From Streptomyces xylophagus (GTDB lineage: Bacteria > Actinomycetota > Actinomycetes > Streptomycetales > Streptomycetaceae), in NCBI RefSeq assembly GCF_000716435.1, contig NZ_JNWO01000034.1:1-64000 (forward strand): 64,000 nucleotides of DNA. The letters are read 5' to 3'. A program made the translations under genes and the position numbers. Each line of letters starts with the position of its first letter. Position 1 is the stretch's first letter. Of the stretch, positions 34,825-44,955 are shown piece by piece. Below the pieces are notes generated by a model. It was not told the origin of the DNA. It made no database searches and worked only from the letters and a program-made list of their open reading frames with translations.

Positions 34825-36660
34825 TCAAGCCGCCCGCACGTCCCGTTCCGCCAGGGCGTGGGCGCAGGCCGGAGCCACGACCTTGCGGTGGCGGAGGAAA
34901 CGCGGCAGCGGGAGAGCCAGGTTGACGAAGCCCTCTGCCTGCATCGCGGCGAAGCCGATGCGGGGGAGGTCTCCCGAGGCGCGGTAGACGACGAAGCGGG
35001 GTTCCCAGCGGGGCTGGAACTTCGCGTTGAACTTGTACAGGGACTCGATCTGGAACCAGCGCGACAGGAAGACGAGCAGTCCGCGCCAGGCGCGCAGCAC
35101 CGGGCCCGCGCCGATCTTCTCGCCGCGTGCGAGGGCCGACCGGAACATCGCGAAGTTGAGCGAGACCCGGGTGATGCCGAGCTTCGGTGCCGCCTGGAGG
35201 GAGGCGACGATCAGCAGTTCGTTCATCCCGGGGTCCGCCGAGCGGTCGCGGCGCATCAGGTCCAGCGACATGCCGTCGGTGCCCCAGGGCACGAAGTGCA
35301 GGATCGCCTTCAAGTCGCCGTACTCGCCCGGGTGTTCGTCCGCCTTGTGGGCGGTCGCGATGAAGCAGTCGCCGTCCTCGGGGTCGCCGATGCGGCCGAG
35401 CGCCATGGAGAAGCCGCGCTCGGTGTCGGTGCCCCGCCAGTCCTCCGCGGCGAGCCGGATGCGCTCCAACTCGCCCTCGCCGAGGTCACGTACACGCCGT
35501 ACCCGGGTTTCGTAGCCGGCCCGCTCGATGCGCTTCACCATTTGGCGTACGTTGCGCATCGCGCGCCCGGCGAGCGAGAAATCCGCCACGTCGACCACCG
35601 CCTCGTCGCCCAGTTCGAGGGCGTCGAGTCCGGTCTCGCGGGTCCACACCTCGCCGCCCGTCTCCGAGCAGCCCATGACGGCCGGCGTCCAGGAGTGGGC
35701 CTTCGCCTCGTCCATGAACCGCTCGATGGCGCCCGGCCAGGCCTCCACGTCGCCGATGGGGTCACCGCTGGCGAGCATCACTCCGGAGACCACGCGGTAC
35801 GTCACCGCCGCCTTGCCGCTGGGCGAGAAGACGACGGCCTTGTCGCGGCGCAGCGCGAAGTGGCCGAGGGAGTCACGACGGCCGTGCTTCTCCAGGAGGG
35901 CGCGCAGATGCGTCTCGTCCTCCGGGGTGAGGCGTGCGGCCGGGTGTTCGGGCCGGAACGCGAGGTAGATCGTCGTCACGGCGGTGAGCAGGCCGAGGGC
36001 GCCGAGCGAGAACGCGACCGTCCAGGAGGTGCTGCCCTCGTAGTCGACCGGTCCCTCGAAGCCGAACAGGCCGTACAGGACGTGCGTAATCCGATCGGCC
36101 AGGCTCGGGTCGCCGACCATGCGCTTGGAGTGGACGCTGACGATGACCAGTCCGAGGACGAGGGAACCGGCGCCCATGAGCACGAAGTTGGCGAGCGCGC
36201 GCCACCGGCTGCGCGGGTCGGGCAGCGCCCGGAACTCGTCGCGGTGCATCAGCAGGGGCGCGAGCAGCGCGGCCGAGATGACGACTCCTATGAGCGAGTG
36301 CCGGTACGCGAACTGTGCCACCGCGCCCGCCGGGAGCAGCGCGACGGCGGCCCGCCAGGCCCGGCGCTTGCGCCGCCTGAGCCCGTGTGCCAGGAGCAGC
36401 AACAACACGCCGGCGCTCAGCGAGAGCGCCGCGGCGAAGGGGCCGAGCGCACCCGGCAGCACCTCCGCCATGGTGTGCATACGGCTGTGCCGGAAGCGCG
36501 GGAACACCCCCGCTGCGATGTCCAGCAGGCCGACGAGGGCACAGGCCCTGGCGACGATCGTGGGAACGACCTCGGGGCGCGGACCTCGGACTATGCGCCG
36601 GACCCGACCTGTTCGGCTCGGAACCCCACCCGACATTTCCCCATCTATCCTGACAGACAT
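34825..36660 (-). CDS. Phosphatidylglycerol lysyltransferase-like (DUF2156) membrane protein
   Basis: 611 residues. About six membrane helices in the first 230 residues lead to a C-terminal DUF2156/MprF synthase domain (residues about 250-590: SLGHFALRRDKAVVFSPSGKAAVTYRVVSGVMLASGDPIG, AIERFMDEAKAHSWTPAVMGCSE, LNFAMFRSALARGE). MprF-type enzymes move lysine or alanine from tRNA onto lipids to reduce negative surface charge. The amino acid and lipid acceptor are not knowable from sequence. ATG 36660 chosen; ATG 36639 is possible. Divergent from a membrane esterase gene. Confidence 0.9.
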   Translation of the reverse strand: MSVRIDGEMSGGVPSRTGRVRRIVRGPRPEVVPTIVARACALVGLLDIAAGVFPRFRHSRMHTMAEVLPGALGPFAAALSLSAGVLLLLLAHGLRRRKRRAWRAAVALLPAGAVAQFAYRHSLIGVVISAALLAPLLMHRDEFRALPDPRSRWRALANFVLMGAGSLVLGLVIVSVHSKRMVGDPSLADRITHVLYGLFGFEGPVDYEGSTSWTVAFSLGALGLLTAVTTIYLAFRPEHPAARLTPEDETHLRALLEKHGRRDSLGHFALRRDKAVVFSPSGKAAVTYRVVSGVMLASGDPIGDVEAWPGAIERFMDEAKAHSWTPAVMGCSETGGEVWTRETGLDALELGDEAVVDVADFSLAGRAMRNVRQMVKRIERAGYETRVRRVRDLGEGELERIRLAAEDWRGTDTERGFSMALGRIGDPEDGDCFIATAHKADEHPGEYGDLKAILHFVPWGTDGMSLDLMRRDRSADPGMNELLIVASLQAAPKLGITRVSLNFAMFRSALARGEKIGAGPVLRAWRGLLVFLSRWFQIESLYKFNAKFQPRWEPRFVVYRASGDLPRIGFAAMQAEGFVNLALPLPRFLRHRKVVAPACAHALAERDVRAA

Positions 36661-36860
36661 CGCATCCCGTAGTTCTGCGAGAGACCTTGGATCCGGGCCC
36701 GATTCGGGCATCCGGCGACATTGCGCCCTCTAGGACGGTGTCCAGAGGAAGGAGGTTCCTTCCTTACCGAAAAGCCGGTTCAAAGGCAGAGGAAAGCCCG
36801 GGGCAAGCGTGCGCGAATCTTGCGTGCGTCGTGGGCGGAAAGCGCAGGCGGGGACAGCTG

Positions 36861-37991
36861 ATGGGACTCACGAGCGGGAAAGTGCTGGTACTGGCGGTCG
36901 TCTGCGCCGTGCTGCTGTTCATCGGCACAGTATGGCTGTGGCCGCGCCTGGCCAGACGCAACTGGCGGGCCGTCAGCGGGCGCGTAGGTCTGCTGCTGGC
37001 AACCCAGTTGGTGCTCTTCGTCTCCGTGGGCCTCGCCGTCAACCAGGCGTTCGGGTTCTACGCCAGCTGGGCCGACCTGTTCGGCAAGGAGACGGACCAG
37101 GGCGTCGTCGTCGACCACACGGCGCTCCAGGGCGCCGGCGGACCGCTCCACGTGGTCGAGACCCGGCGGGTGGACGCACCGGGCGGCGCTTCCCTGCCGG
37201 AGAGCGTGGGACAGGTGCAGCGGGTCGCGATAGTGGGCCGTACGACCCACATCGCCACCCCCGCGTACGTCTACCTCCCGCCGGAGTATTTCCAACCGCG
37301 GTACCGCACGCGCACGTTCCCCGCGACGGTCGTCCTCACGGGGTATCCGGGTACCGCCAAGGCACTCGTCGACAAATTGAACTACCCGCGTACGGCACTG
37401 GAGTTGGCCAAGGGCGGCCGTATGAAGCCGATGATCCTGGTGATGATGAGGCCCACGGTGGCGCCGCCGCGCGACACGGAGTGCGTGGACGTCCCGGGCG
37501 GGCCGCAGACCGAGTCGTTCTTCGCCAAGGATCTGCCCGATGCCGTAGTGGCCCACTACAGGGTGGGCAAAAAGCCCGGCAGCTGGGGAATCATCGGTGA
37601 TTCCACGGGCGGTTACTGCGCCCTGAAGCTCGCCATGCACCACCCCGGGGTGTACGCGGCGGGCGCCGGTCTCTCGCCGTACTACAAGGCGCCGAGCGAC
37701 CCCACCACGGGCGACCTCTTCCAGGGGCACGGGACGCTGCGCGACGAGGCCGACCTGTGGTGGTACCTCAAGCACCGGCCCGCGCCCGACACCTCACTGC
37801 TCGTCACCAGCAGCAAGATCGGGGAACACAATTACAAGGACACCCTGAAATTCATCGACCGGGTGAGGGCCAACAACTCCACCCGTATCGCGTCGATCAT
37901 CCTGGACAGCGGCGGACACAACTTCAACACCTGGCGGCGGGAGATTCCGGCGGCCCTGCAGTGGATCAGCGGGCGGCTGAGTGGCCGTTGA
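36861..37991 (+). CDS. Membrane-anchored alpha/beta-hydrolase esterase
   Basis: 376 residues. Two N-terminal membrane helices (VLVLAVVCAVLLFIGTVWLW; VGLLLATQLVLFVSVGLAV) carry an extracellular esterase domain of the antigen-85/esterase D type: nucleophile in GIIGDSTGGYCALKLA, catalytic His in DSGGHNFNTWR. ATG 36861 is chosen because the first helix starts there. It is divergent from the lysyltransferase-like gene; aminoacyl-lipid hydrolases are encoded beside aminoacyl-lipid synthases in some bacteria, so it may deacylate the lipid made by that enzyme. That link is inference. Confidence 0.85.
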   Translation: MGLTSGKVLVLAVVCAVLLFIGTVWLWPRLARRNWRAVSGRVGLLLATQLVLFVSVGLAVNQAFGFYASWADLFGKETDQGVVVDHTALQGAGGPLHVVETRRVDAPGGASLPESVGQVQRVAIVGRTTHIATPAYVYLPPEYFQPRYRTRTFPATVVLTGYPGTAKALVDKLNYPRTALELAKGGRMKPMILVMMRPTVAPPRDTECVDVPGGPQTESFFAKDLPDAVVAHYRVGKKPGSWGIIGDSTGGYCALKLAMHHPGVYAAGAGLSPYYKAPSDPTTGDLFQGHGTLRDEADLWWYLKHRPAPDTSLLVTSSKIGEHNYKDTLKFIDRVRANNSTRIASIILDSGGHNFNTWRREIPAALQWISGRLSGR

Positions 37992-38072
37992 ACCAGTGTG
38001 AGGGAATAGGGGTGGCTGTGTTTTTACCGGGCGGGGCACCATGATTCGCCTACGCGCGGTAAGTTTCTGGCC

Positions 38073-39377
38073 ATGCCACGTGGACGTCACCGCCATTCCC
38101 CGCCGTTGCACCGGTTGTTGCCTCCTTCGGCGATCGCAGGCGTGTCGCTCGTCTGCGCCTTCGGGCCATGGGTCTTCTCCCAGGCGGCGGCGCTCCGCAT
38201 AGTCGCGGCGATCGCCGCCGCGACCGCGCTCGTCGGCGCGGCCGTCATGCGCCGCTGGGACACTCAGGCGGGCAAACAGGTCGCTGACCTGGTACGCGCG
38301 CGTACGAGCGACGAGTGGCGCTACGAGGAGCGGCTCGCCGAACTCGAGTCCGACCTCGACGAGTCGCGCGAACTGCGCGTCAAGCTGGAGCACAAGCTGC
38401 GCGCCAAGCGCACGGAGCTCGCGGGCCTGCGCAACGAACACGCGGCGCTGCTGCGCCGGTACGCCACGGCGGAGACCGAGCGCGCCAGTGCCCTGGAGGG
38501 CCGCCGCCTGCTGGAGATAGAGGCCGCGGAACCCACGCGCGCGTTGCCGGCGATCCCGGCCGACGGTGACGACGACGTCTCGGCGGACGTGGACGCGGAT
38601 CTCGTGGATCTCCAGGACGACGAACTCGACGCGGACGAGACCGAGGCTGTGGCTGCCCCGGTCGAGGCCGAGACCGACGCGGAGACGGACGCAGAGGCCG
38701 AGATCGAGGACGAGGAGTCCGACGACTCCGCGGATTCCGAGGCGGAGGCCGAGGCTGTCGAGGAGAAGAAGCCCGCGGTCGCCACGGTGTTCTCCCCGGA
38801 GGGCTCCAAGCTGTTCCTGCGGGCCAAGGCGGCGCTGGTCCGGCTCGACGACGACGCCCCCGAGTCCGCGGCGCCCGCGCCGAAGGACGACGACTCCGCG
38901 CCGGCCGAGCCCGCCCCGGTGGAGGCCGGCGGCGGCGCCACCGAGTCGGAGGCCGCGCAGGAGGACGAGGCGGAGGGGAAGCCCGAGGCGGTCGACGGGC
39001 ATGAGCACGCGGCCGCCGTCCCCCCGGCCGTGAAGTCCGCCACGCCCGTGCCGCTGTCGGGGCACTTCACCGTGCCGACCGCGGTGGCGGTCGTACCGGC
39101 GTCTCCCGTACGGCGGCCGATGATCGAGGGCGGGTTCGACTTCTTCGGTATGCAGAAGGGGTCGACGACCGCCGCGATGGACGCCGTGCAGAACGAGGAT
39201 CTCGCCGACGTCGTGGGCCAGGAGGCCCTCGCGGTGCACAAGGCGGAGGCCGAGTCGCAGTTCAAGCCGGCCGACGAGCGGTCGCGCGGTGTGGGGGTCA
39301 GCCAGGTCATCGACCTGACGGCGCACGACGAGACCGAGCAGATCAACCTCCACGGACTGCGCAGCGCGGCCTCCTGA
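38073..39377 (+). CDS. Membrane protein with coiled coil and acidic disordered region
   Basis: 434 residues, no recognised domain. Two close membrane helices (IAGVSLVCAFGPWVF; ALRIVAAIAAATALVGAAV) precede a coiled coil (EERLAELESDLDESRELRVKLEHKLRAKRTELAGLRNEHAALLRRY, residues about 88-145). Then comes a long Asp/Glu/Ala-rich disordered stretch (150-330) and a conserved-looking end (MIEGGFDFFGMQKG, GVGVSQVIDLTAHDETEQINLHGLRS). The ATG has TAAGTT seven bases upstream and no ribosome site, so it may be leaderless. Could be a scaffold tethering a partner to the membrane, but function is unknown. Confidence 0.8.
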   Translation: MPRGRHRHSPPLHRLLPPSAIAGVSLVCAFGPWVFSQAAALRIVAAIAAATALVGAAVMRRWDTQAGKQVADLVRARTSDEWRYEERLAELESDLDESRELRVKLEHKLRAKRTELAGLRNEHAALLRRYATAETERASALEGRRLLEIEAAEPTRALPAIPADGDDDVSADVDADLVDLQDDELDADETEAVAAPVEAETDAETDAEAEIEDEESDDSADSEAEAEAVEEKKPAVATVFSPEGSKLFLRAKAALVRLDDDAPESAAPAPKDDDSAPAEPAPVEAGGGATESEAAQEDEAEGKPEAVDGHEHAAAVPPAVKSATPVPLSGHFTVPTAVAVVPASPVRRPMIEGGFDFFGMQKGSTTAAMDAVQNEDLADVVGQEALAVHKAEAESQFKPADERSRGVGVSQVIDLTAHDETEQINLHGLRSAAS

Positions 39378-39395
39378 ACGGGTCCTGACCGGGCG

Positions 39396-40751
39396 TCAGG
39401 CCATCCAGCGGTCAGGGCGTGCGTCCCTGCGGCCCGTCCGTGAGCGCTCGGCCTGTTCGCGGAGCAGCTCCGCGGCCTCCTCCGCGTCCCGCAGGCGGGC
39501 TGTGACGGTCCCGTTGGCCCCGGTGTCCACATGGACCTCGGCGAGCCGCCAGAACCGCTCCCAGGGCCCCTGCTTGAGCCGTACGCTCTGCACCTTCGCG
39601 TGCGGCACCAGCGCCAGGCTCCGGCGCAGCAGTCCGTGTCGGGCCGCGAACACCGTGTCGGTGACCGCCAGGCCGTAGCCCCGCCACCACAGCGGCACGC
39701 ACCAGTGCGCCCGTCGCGGCGGGCGGGACAGCGCCGGGAGCGGCGGCACCGTCACACCGGGCAGCACGCGCGCGACGACCGACTCGGCGATCTCGCGCGG
39801 AGCGACCGGCACCAGCACGGAGTTGGACGAACCGGCCACGTCCAGCTCGACCCGCACCCAGCCGCGCCGCCGCCACAACAGCGGTTCCACGATCCGTACG
39901 GTCTGCACGCGCCCCGGCGGCACCGTCTCGTGCGTGCGGTCCAGCAGCCCGTGGTCGATGCGCAGCCCGTCCGGGGACTCGCCCAACGTCCAGTCGTACT
40001 CGCCGACGAACCGCCCCACACTGCTCGCGCCCGCCGCGCCCAGCAGCGGCAGCGCGGTCGCGAGGACCGTCCACACGCTGTGGGTGGCGAGCCACAGGAG
40101 CGGCGGTACGACGAGTGCGGCGGCCAGCGATCCCCAGGTGGCGCCGGTCAGCACCAGGGACACCGCGAGGACGCCGGCCGGTACGTGCAGCAGTTGCTGC
40201 GAGGGCGCCTCGCCGACGTCGTGCACGGTCTCGGGCGCGAACCCGGCCGCCCGCGCGAGCAGTTCGGCCCGCAGCGCCCGCGCCTCGCCCTCGCCCAGGA
40301 AGGCGAGCTCGTCCTTCTTGTCCGTCCCTACGACGTCCAGCTTGAGCTTGGCGACGCCCGCCACGCGCGCGAGGAGGGGCTGTGTCACGTCGACGGCCTG
40401 GATGCGTTCCAGCCGGATGTGCGCGGTACGCCGGAACAACAGGCCGGTACGGATGCGCAGTTCGGTGTCGGTCACCGAGAAGTGGGTGAACCACCAGGTC
40501 AGGAAGCCGTACAGACCGGCGGCCGGTACGAACACGGCCAGCCCGATCAGCAGGGTGATGGTGGTCAGCCGGGTCAACTGCTCCTGTGCCTGGTTGGGGT
40601 CGTGCACCGCCCACCCGATGATGACGGCGACCGGCGCCCACGCCCGGCGCAACGGCGTCACCGGATGCAACCGCCGCTCCACGACAGGCACTTGCTCCCG
40701 TACGACCTCGGCGGCCTCGGGTACGTCCTTCTCGGCGCCCGGCGTCGTCAC
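39396..40751 (-). CDS. bPH2-domain membrane protein (YdbT-like)
   Basis: 451 residues with two or three repeats of a bacterial pleckstrin-homology (bPH2, DUF304) domain between membrane helix pairs: [37 protein letters not shown], then [35 protein letters not shown], and [33 protein letters not shown]. Resembles YdbT of Bacillus. Starts with a GTG overlapping the stop of its YdbS-like partner (GTGA). In Bacillus the YdbST pair protects against a circular bacteriocin; the role here is open. Confidence 0.9.
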   Translation of the reverse strand: MTTPGAEKDVPEAAEVVREQVPVVERRLHPVTPLRRAWAPVAVIIGWAVHDPNQAQEQLTRLTTITLLIGLAVFVPAAGLYGFLTWWFTHFSVTDTELRIRTGLLFRRTAHIRLERIQAVDVTQPLLARVAGVAKLKLDVVGTDKKDELAFLGEGEARALRAELLARAAGFAPETVHDVGEAPSQQLLHVPAGVLAVSLVLTGATWGSLAAALVVPPLLWLATHSVWTVLATALPLLGAAGASSVGRFVGEYDWTLGESPDGLRIDHGLLDRTHETVPPGRVQTVRIVEPLLWRRRGWVRVELDVAGSSNSVLVPVAPREIAESVVARVLPGVTVPPLPALSRPPRRAHWCVPLWWRGYGLAVTDTVFAARHGLLRRSLALVPHAKVQSVRLKQGPWERFWRLAEVHVDTGANGTVTARLRDAEEAAELLREQAERSRTGRRDARPDRWMA

Positions 40752-41248
40752 AGCCCCGCCGATCGGGCCTCGCCCAGCTCGGTGAGCCGGTCGCGCAGCC
40801 GTTCGGCCTCGGCCGGGACCAGCCCCGGGATCGTCGCGTCGGTCGCCGCGGCCGCCGTGTGCAGCTGCACGCTGGCCAGCCCGAAGTGCCGCTCCACAGG
40901 CCCCGAGGTCACCTCCACGAGCTGCATCCGCCCGTACGGCACGATCGTCTCGTGGTGCCACAGCACACCCCTGCTGATCAGCAGGTCGTCGGCGCGCTCG
41001 GCGTACCTCCAGGACCGCCAGTTGCGGCCCAGGAGCACCCAGCCCCACACGATCAGGGCGAGCGGCAGCAGTGCGAACGCCGCCCAGGCGGGCCCCGCGA
41101 ACAGGTTCAGGAGTGCGCCCAGGACCACGGTCAGCAGCCCCAGCCACACCACCAGCAACAGCCGTCGCATCTTCAGCAGCCCCGGCGGCAGCCCGGTCCA
41201 CACCGGCTCGCGCGCCGCGTCGTCGTGCGCGGCAGTCCCCGTTTCCAT
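40748..41248 (-). CDS. bPH2-domain membrane protein (YdbS-like)
   Basis: 166 residues: two membrane helices ([38 protein letters not shown]) followed by one bPH2 domain ([47 protein letters not shown]). First gene of a YdbS-YdbT pair, four-base overlap. Divergent from nuoD with 31 bp between starts. Confidence 0.9.
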   Translation of the reverse strand: METGTAAHDDAAREPVWTGLPPGLLKMRRLLLVVWLGLLTVVLGALLNLFAGPAWAAFALLPLALIVWGWVLLGRNWRSWRYAERADDLLISRGVLWHHETIVPYGRMQLVEVTSGPVERHFGLASVQLHTAAAATDATIPGLVPAEAERLRDRLTELGEARSAGL

Positions 41249-41279
41249 GCCGCAAGCGTACGTACGAGAGACTGTGTCC

Positions 41280-42431
41280 ATGACTCCCACGACGGAGACC
41301 ATGGTCGGGATCGGCGGCGCCGCGGAGAGCACCGACATGGTGCTCAACATCGGCCCCCAGCATCCCTCCACGCACGGTGTGCTGCGCCTGCGGCTCGTCC
41401 TGGACGGCGAGCGCATCCAGCACGCGGAGCCGGTGATCGGCTATATGCACCGCGGCGCCGAGAAGCTCTTCGAGGCGCGCGACTACCGCCAGATCATCAT
41501 GCTCGCCAACCGCCACGACTGGCTGTCGGCCTTCTCGAACGAGCTCGGTGTGGTCCTCGCCGTAGAGCGGATGCTCGGCATGGAGGTGCCCCCGCGCGCG
41601 GTGTGGACGCGCACCCTGCTCGCCGAGCTGAACCGGGTGCTCAACCACCTGATGTTCCTGGGGTCGTACCCCCTGGAACTCGGCGGTATCACCCCGGTGT
41701 TCTACGCGTTCCGGGAGCGCGAGGTCCTCCAGAACGTCATGGAGGAGGTCTCCGGCGGACGCATGCACTACATGTTCAACCGCGTCGGCGGCCTCAAGGA
41801 GGACCTCCCCGCCGGATGGGCCTCCCGCGCGCGTGAAGCCGTCGCCGCCGTGCGCTCCCGGATGGACCGCTTCGACGACCTGGTGCTCGGCAACGAGATC
41901 TTCCGGGGCCGCACGCGCGGGGTGGGCGAGCTGTCTCCCGAGGCCGTGCACGCGTACGGCGTGAGCGGGCCCATCGCGCGCGCCTCGGGCGTCGACTTCG
42001 ACCTGCGGCGCGACGAGCCGTACCTCGCGTACGGCGAACTCCAGGACACCCTGAAGGTCGTCACCCGCCAGGAGGGCGACTGTCTCGCCCGCTTCGAGGT
42101 GCTCCTGGAGCAGACCCACAACGCGCTCGACCTCGCGGACGCCTGCCTCGACAGGCTCGCCGAGCTGGAGCCCGGACCGATCAACCAGCGGCTCCCGAAG
42201 GTCCTGAAGGCGCCCGAGGGGCACACGTACGCGTGGACCGAGAACCCGCTCGGCATCAACGGCTACTACCTCGTCAGCAAGGGCGAGAAGACCCCGTACC
42301 GGCTGAAGCTGCGCTCGGCGTCCTACAACAACATCCAGGCGCTCGCGGTGCTGCTCCCGGGGACGCTGGTGGCGGACATGGTGGCGATTCTGGGGTCGTT
42401 GTTCTTCGTGGTCGGGGACATCGACAAATAG
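41280..42431 (+). CDS. nuoD: Orphan NADH-quinone oxidoreductase subunit D (NuoD2)
   Basis: 383 residues of the 49-kDa complex I subunit, which lines the quinone site. Features: [53 protein letters not shown], and [35 protein letters not shown]. No other nuo genes are nearby, so it is a stand-alone second copy; the main nuo operon is presumably elsewhere. It is slightly shorter than operon NuoD. Its 3' neighbour, convergent, is a MidA-type methyltransferase; the mitochondrial relative of that enzyme methylates the NuoD homologue. No ribosome site is evident. Confidence 0.93.
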   Translation: MTPTTETMVGIGGAAESTDMVLNIGPQHPSTHGVLRLRLVLDGERIQHAEPVIGYMHRGAEKLFEARDYRQIIMLANRHDWLSAFSNELGVVLAVERMLGMEVPPRAVWTRTLLAELNRVLNHLMFLGSYPLELGGITPVFYAFREREVLQNVMEEVSGGRMHYMFNRVGGLKEDLPAGWASRAREAVAAVRSRMDRFDDLVLGNEIFRGRTRGVGELSPEAVHAYGVSGPIARASGVDFDLRRDEPYLAYGELQDTLKVVTRQEGDCLARFEVLLEQTHNALDLADACLDRLAELEPGPINQRLPKVLKAPEGHTYAWTENPLGINGYYLVSKGEKTPYRLKLRSASYNNIQALAVLLPGTLVADMVAILGSLFFVVGDIDK

Positions 42432-42453
42432 GGGCCAAGTAGGGCGCGCGATT

Positions 42454-42533
42454 GGTCGGTTGGGCAGCAGGTCAGTTGGGCGGTAGGTCAGTTGGGCAGC
42501 CGGTCAGTTGGACAGCCGGTCAGTTGGACAGCG
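42454..42533. repeat. 16-bp tandem repeat, five in-register units
   Basis: Units at 42454, 42470, 42486, 42502 and 42518, consensus GGTCAGTTGGGCAGCC. The array lies between convergent nuoD and the methyltransferase gene, and its last unit contains that gene's stop codon (42520-42522). The minus-strand reading meets a stop in each frame within the array. Confidence 0.9.
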
Positions 42534-43548
42534 GGTCCGGAATTCCAACCGACTGCACGAGCCAGCCGAAGTCGCCGAGGCCGCCGGTCGCGGTGAGTTC
42601 GGCGGCTTCTCCGGCGCCCGCGAGGGCGCGGACGTATGCCGCGGGGTCGGTGGAGGCCAGTGTGAGCGGGGGGCGCGCGCCTGTGATGCCGAGGGCGCGC
42701 AGGGCGGCGCGTTGTGTGAGCAGGCCTGCGCCGGGGAGTGCGCCTGACGTGTCGGCCGCCGTCGCGCCCGCTTGCGCGCAGGCGTCCAGGGCGACGTGCG
42801 CCGTGATGTCGCACGAGCCGTCCGGTACGGGTGCCGTCTCGCGGCCCTCGCGGAAACCGGTGAGCGTGCCGAACGGGGGGCGGGTGTCCGCGGTGTGCGC
42901 GTAGTCGACGGCGATTGCGAGCCCCCGGTCGACGCAGGCGACGGCGGACGCCCAGGCGGTGTCCCTGGGGAGACCGATCTCGGCGCGCAGCCCCTCCTCG
43001 GGCGCCTGTGGCCACCACCGGGCGAGCCACGCGGCCTCCGCACCGGCCACCGGCTCCCCGAGCCGCTCGGTCCCGTCGTCCCGTACGAGCACGAGCCGCG
43101 GTACGCCCGCCGGGTCCACCTCGGCGACCTCCACGGGCACGTTGTCGAGCCACTCGTTGGCGAACAGCAGCCCTGTGATGCCCTTCGGCAGCTCGCCGAG
43201 CCACTCGATGCGACGGTCGAGCCCCTCGGGGCGGTCGGCGATCTCGACGCCGTACGCACGCACGCGTGCGGCCACTTCGGCGGGGAGCGCGGCCAGCACG
43301 CCGGTCACCAGCTCGCCGCGGCCCGCGCCCAGGTCCACGAAGTCCAGCGCCGCCGGCCGGTCCAGCGCCTCGTCCACCCGGCACAGCAGCTTCGCCACGG
43401 CCCCGGCGAACAGCGCCGACGCGTGTACCGACGTACGGAAGTGCCCGGCGGGTCCCTCGGGCCTGAGATAGAAGCCCCCGGGCCCGTACAGGGCGTCCTC
43501 GGCGGCCTCCCGCCAGCCGCGCCACCGGCCCGTGGTGTCTTCCGTCAC
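42520..43548 (-). CDS. SAM-dependent methyltransferase, MidA/NDUFAF7 family
   Basis: 342 residues. The COG1565 pattern is clear: [27 protein letters not shown] near the start, the SAM motif [43 protein letters not shown], and [19 protein letters not shown]7, the mitochondrial relative, dimethylates an arginine of the 49-kDa (NuoD) subunit during complex I assembly. The gene is convergent with orphan nuoD, which makes NuoD2 a reasonable substrate. The last residues (DPLSN) are encoded in a 16-bp tandem repeat, so its end may vary between strains. Confidence 0.9.
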   Translation of the reverse strand: MTEDTTGRWRGWREAAEDALYGPGGFYLRPEGPAGHFRTSVHASALFAGAVAKLLCRVDEALDRPAALDFVDLGAGRGELVTGVLAALPAEVAARVRAYGVEIADRPEGLDRRIEWLGELPKGITGLLFANEWLDNVPVEVAEVDPAGVPRLVLVRDDGTERLGEPVAGAEAAWLARWWPQAPEEGLRAEIGLPRDTAWASAVACVDRGLAIAVDYAHTADTRPPFGTLTGFREGRETAPVPDGSCDITAHVALDACAQAGATAADTSGALPGAGLLTQRAALRALGITGARPPLTLASTDPAAYVRALAGAGEAAELTATGGLGDFGWLVQSVGIPDPLSN

Positions 43549-43666
43549 GTGGTCAGACTAAGTGCACAGGACAACGGGGCCTCCACCTTGGGGAGTACGC
43601 GGGACGTATACGGATCGATCCTCCGGTTGACCCCGGCACACTTCGCGCTTCCCTACGCTGGGTTAC

Positions 43667-44872
43667 GTGCAGCGCCTCTACGACTTCCTCCGCAGACACC
43701 CGACATGGGTCGACACCTTCTGGGCTGTCTTCCTGCTGGGGCTGAGCGGCGTGAGCATCGCCAGTACCAGCTACGCGTCGGGTCGGCACGGGACGGCGGC
43801 CGGGGCGATCGCGGCGTCCGCCGTGATGTGTGTGGCGATCGCGCTGCGCCGCCGCTGGCCGGAGAAGATGCTGGTCCTGGCCGGGGCGACGGGCCTGGTG
43901 CAGCTGGTCCTCGACATCGAGCCCGTGGTGGCCGACTTCGCCATGCTGGTGATCGTCTACACGGTCGCCGCGATCGGTGCCCGCTGGGCCTCCCGCTTCG
44001 CCCTGGCCGCCGGGCTGTCCGCGGCGACCCTGGCGCAGATCCGCTGGCCCCAGGAGCACACCAGTTCCGCGGGGCTGGTCGCGCTGGCGATCTTCCAGAC
44101 GGTGCCGTTCGCGCTGGCCTGGGTGCTCGGCGACTCGATGCGCACCCGGCGCGCGTACTTCGCGCAGCTGGAGGAGCGCGCCGCCCGGCTGGAGAAGGAG
44201 CGCGAGGCGCAGGCCAAGGTCGCGGTCGCCGCCGAGCGCGCCCGGATCGCGCGCGAGCTGCACGACGTGGTCGCGCACAACGTGTCGGTGATGGTGGTCC
44301 AGGCCGACGGCGCCGCCTATGTCCTCGACTCCGCGCCGGACCAGGCCAAGAAGGCCCTGGAGACGATCTCCTCCACCGGCCGCCAGGCCCTCGCCGAGAT
44401 GCGCCGCCTGCTGGGCGTGCTGCGCACCGGCGAGCACAAGGAGGCCGGCGAGTACGTTCCGCAGCCGGACGTGGAGCAGATCGACGACCTGATCGAGCAG
44501 TGCCGTACGTCCGGACTGCCCGTCGACTTCAAGGTCGAGGGCACCCCGCGCCCGCTGCCGAGCGGCGTCGAACTGACGGCGTACCGGATCGTGCAGGAGG
44601 CGCTCACCAACACCCGCAAGCACGGTGGCCCGAACACGGGCGCGAGCGTGCGCCTGGTCTACTTCGACGACGGTCTCGGGCTGCTCGTCGAGGACGACGG
44701 CAAGGGCGCCCCGCACGAGCTGTACGAGGAGGGCGGCGCCGACGGCCAGGGGCATGGTCTGATCGGTATGCGGGAGCGGGTCGGCATGGTCGGGGGCACC
44801 CTGGACGCGGGCCCGCGGCCGGGCGGCGGTTTCCGCATCAGCGCGCTGCTGCCGCTCAAACCCGCGCACTGA
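43667..44872 (+). CDS. Two-component sensor histidine kinase (NarL-type partner)
   Basis: 401 residues. Four to six membrane helices (residues about 15-155), then a HisKA_3 domain with phosphoacceptor His199 (IARELHDVVAHNVSVM), and a HATPase_c domain (VQEALTNTRKHGG, VEDDGKGAP, GQGHGLIGMRERVGMVGGTL). No large extracellular sensor domain, so it probably senses the membrane or a partner. GTG 43667 with TACGCT seven bases upstream and no ribosome site suggests a leaderless mRNA. Response regulator gene follows after 83 bp. Confidence 0.93.
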   Translation: MQRLYDFLRRHPTWVDTFWAVFLLGLSGVSIASTSYASGRHGTAAGAIAASAVMCVAIALRRRWPEKMLVLAGATGLVQLVLDIEPVVADFAMLVIVYTVAAIGARWASRFALAAGLSAATLAQIRWPQEHTSSAGLVALAIFQTVPFALAWVLGDSMRTRRAYFAQLEERAARLEKEREAQAKVAVAAERARIARELHDVVAHNVSVMVVQADGAAYVLDSAPDQAKKALETISSTGRQALAEMRRLLGVLRTGEHKEAGEYVPQPDVEQIDDLIEQCRTSGLPVDFKVEGTPRPLPSGVELTAYRIVQEALTNTRKHGGPNTGASVRLVYFDDGLGLLVEDDGKGAPHELYEEGGADGQGHGLIGMRERVGMVGGTLDAGPRPGGGFRISALLPLKPAH

Positions 44873-44955
44873 CCACCGACGCCTTTCGCGCGCCGGGCAT
44901 TGACACCTGTAAGGACCCGCACCACCACCCGCCGACCGAACGGAAGATGACCCCC

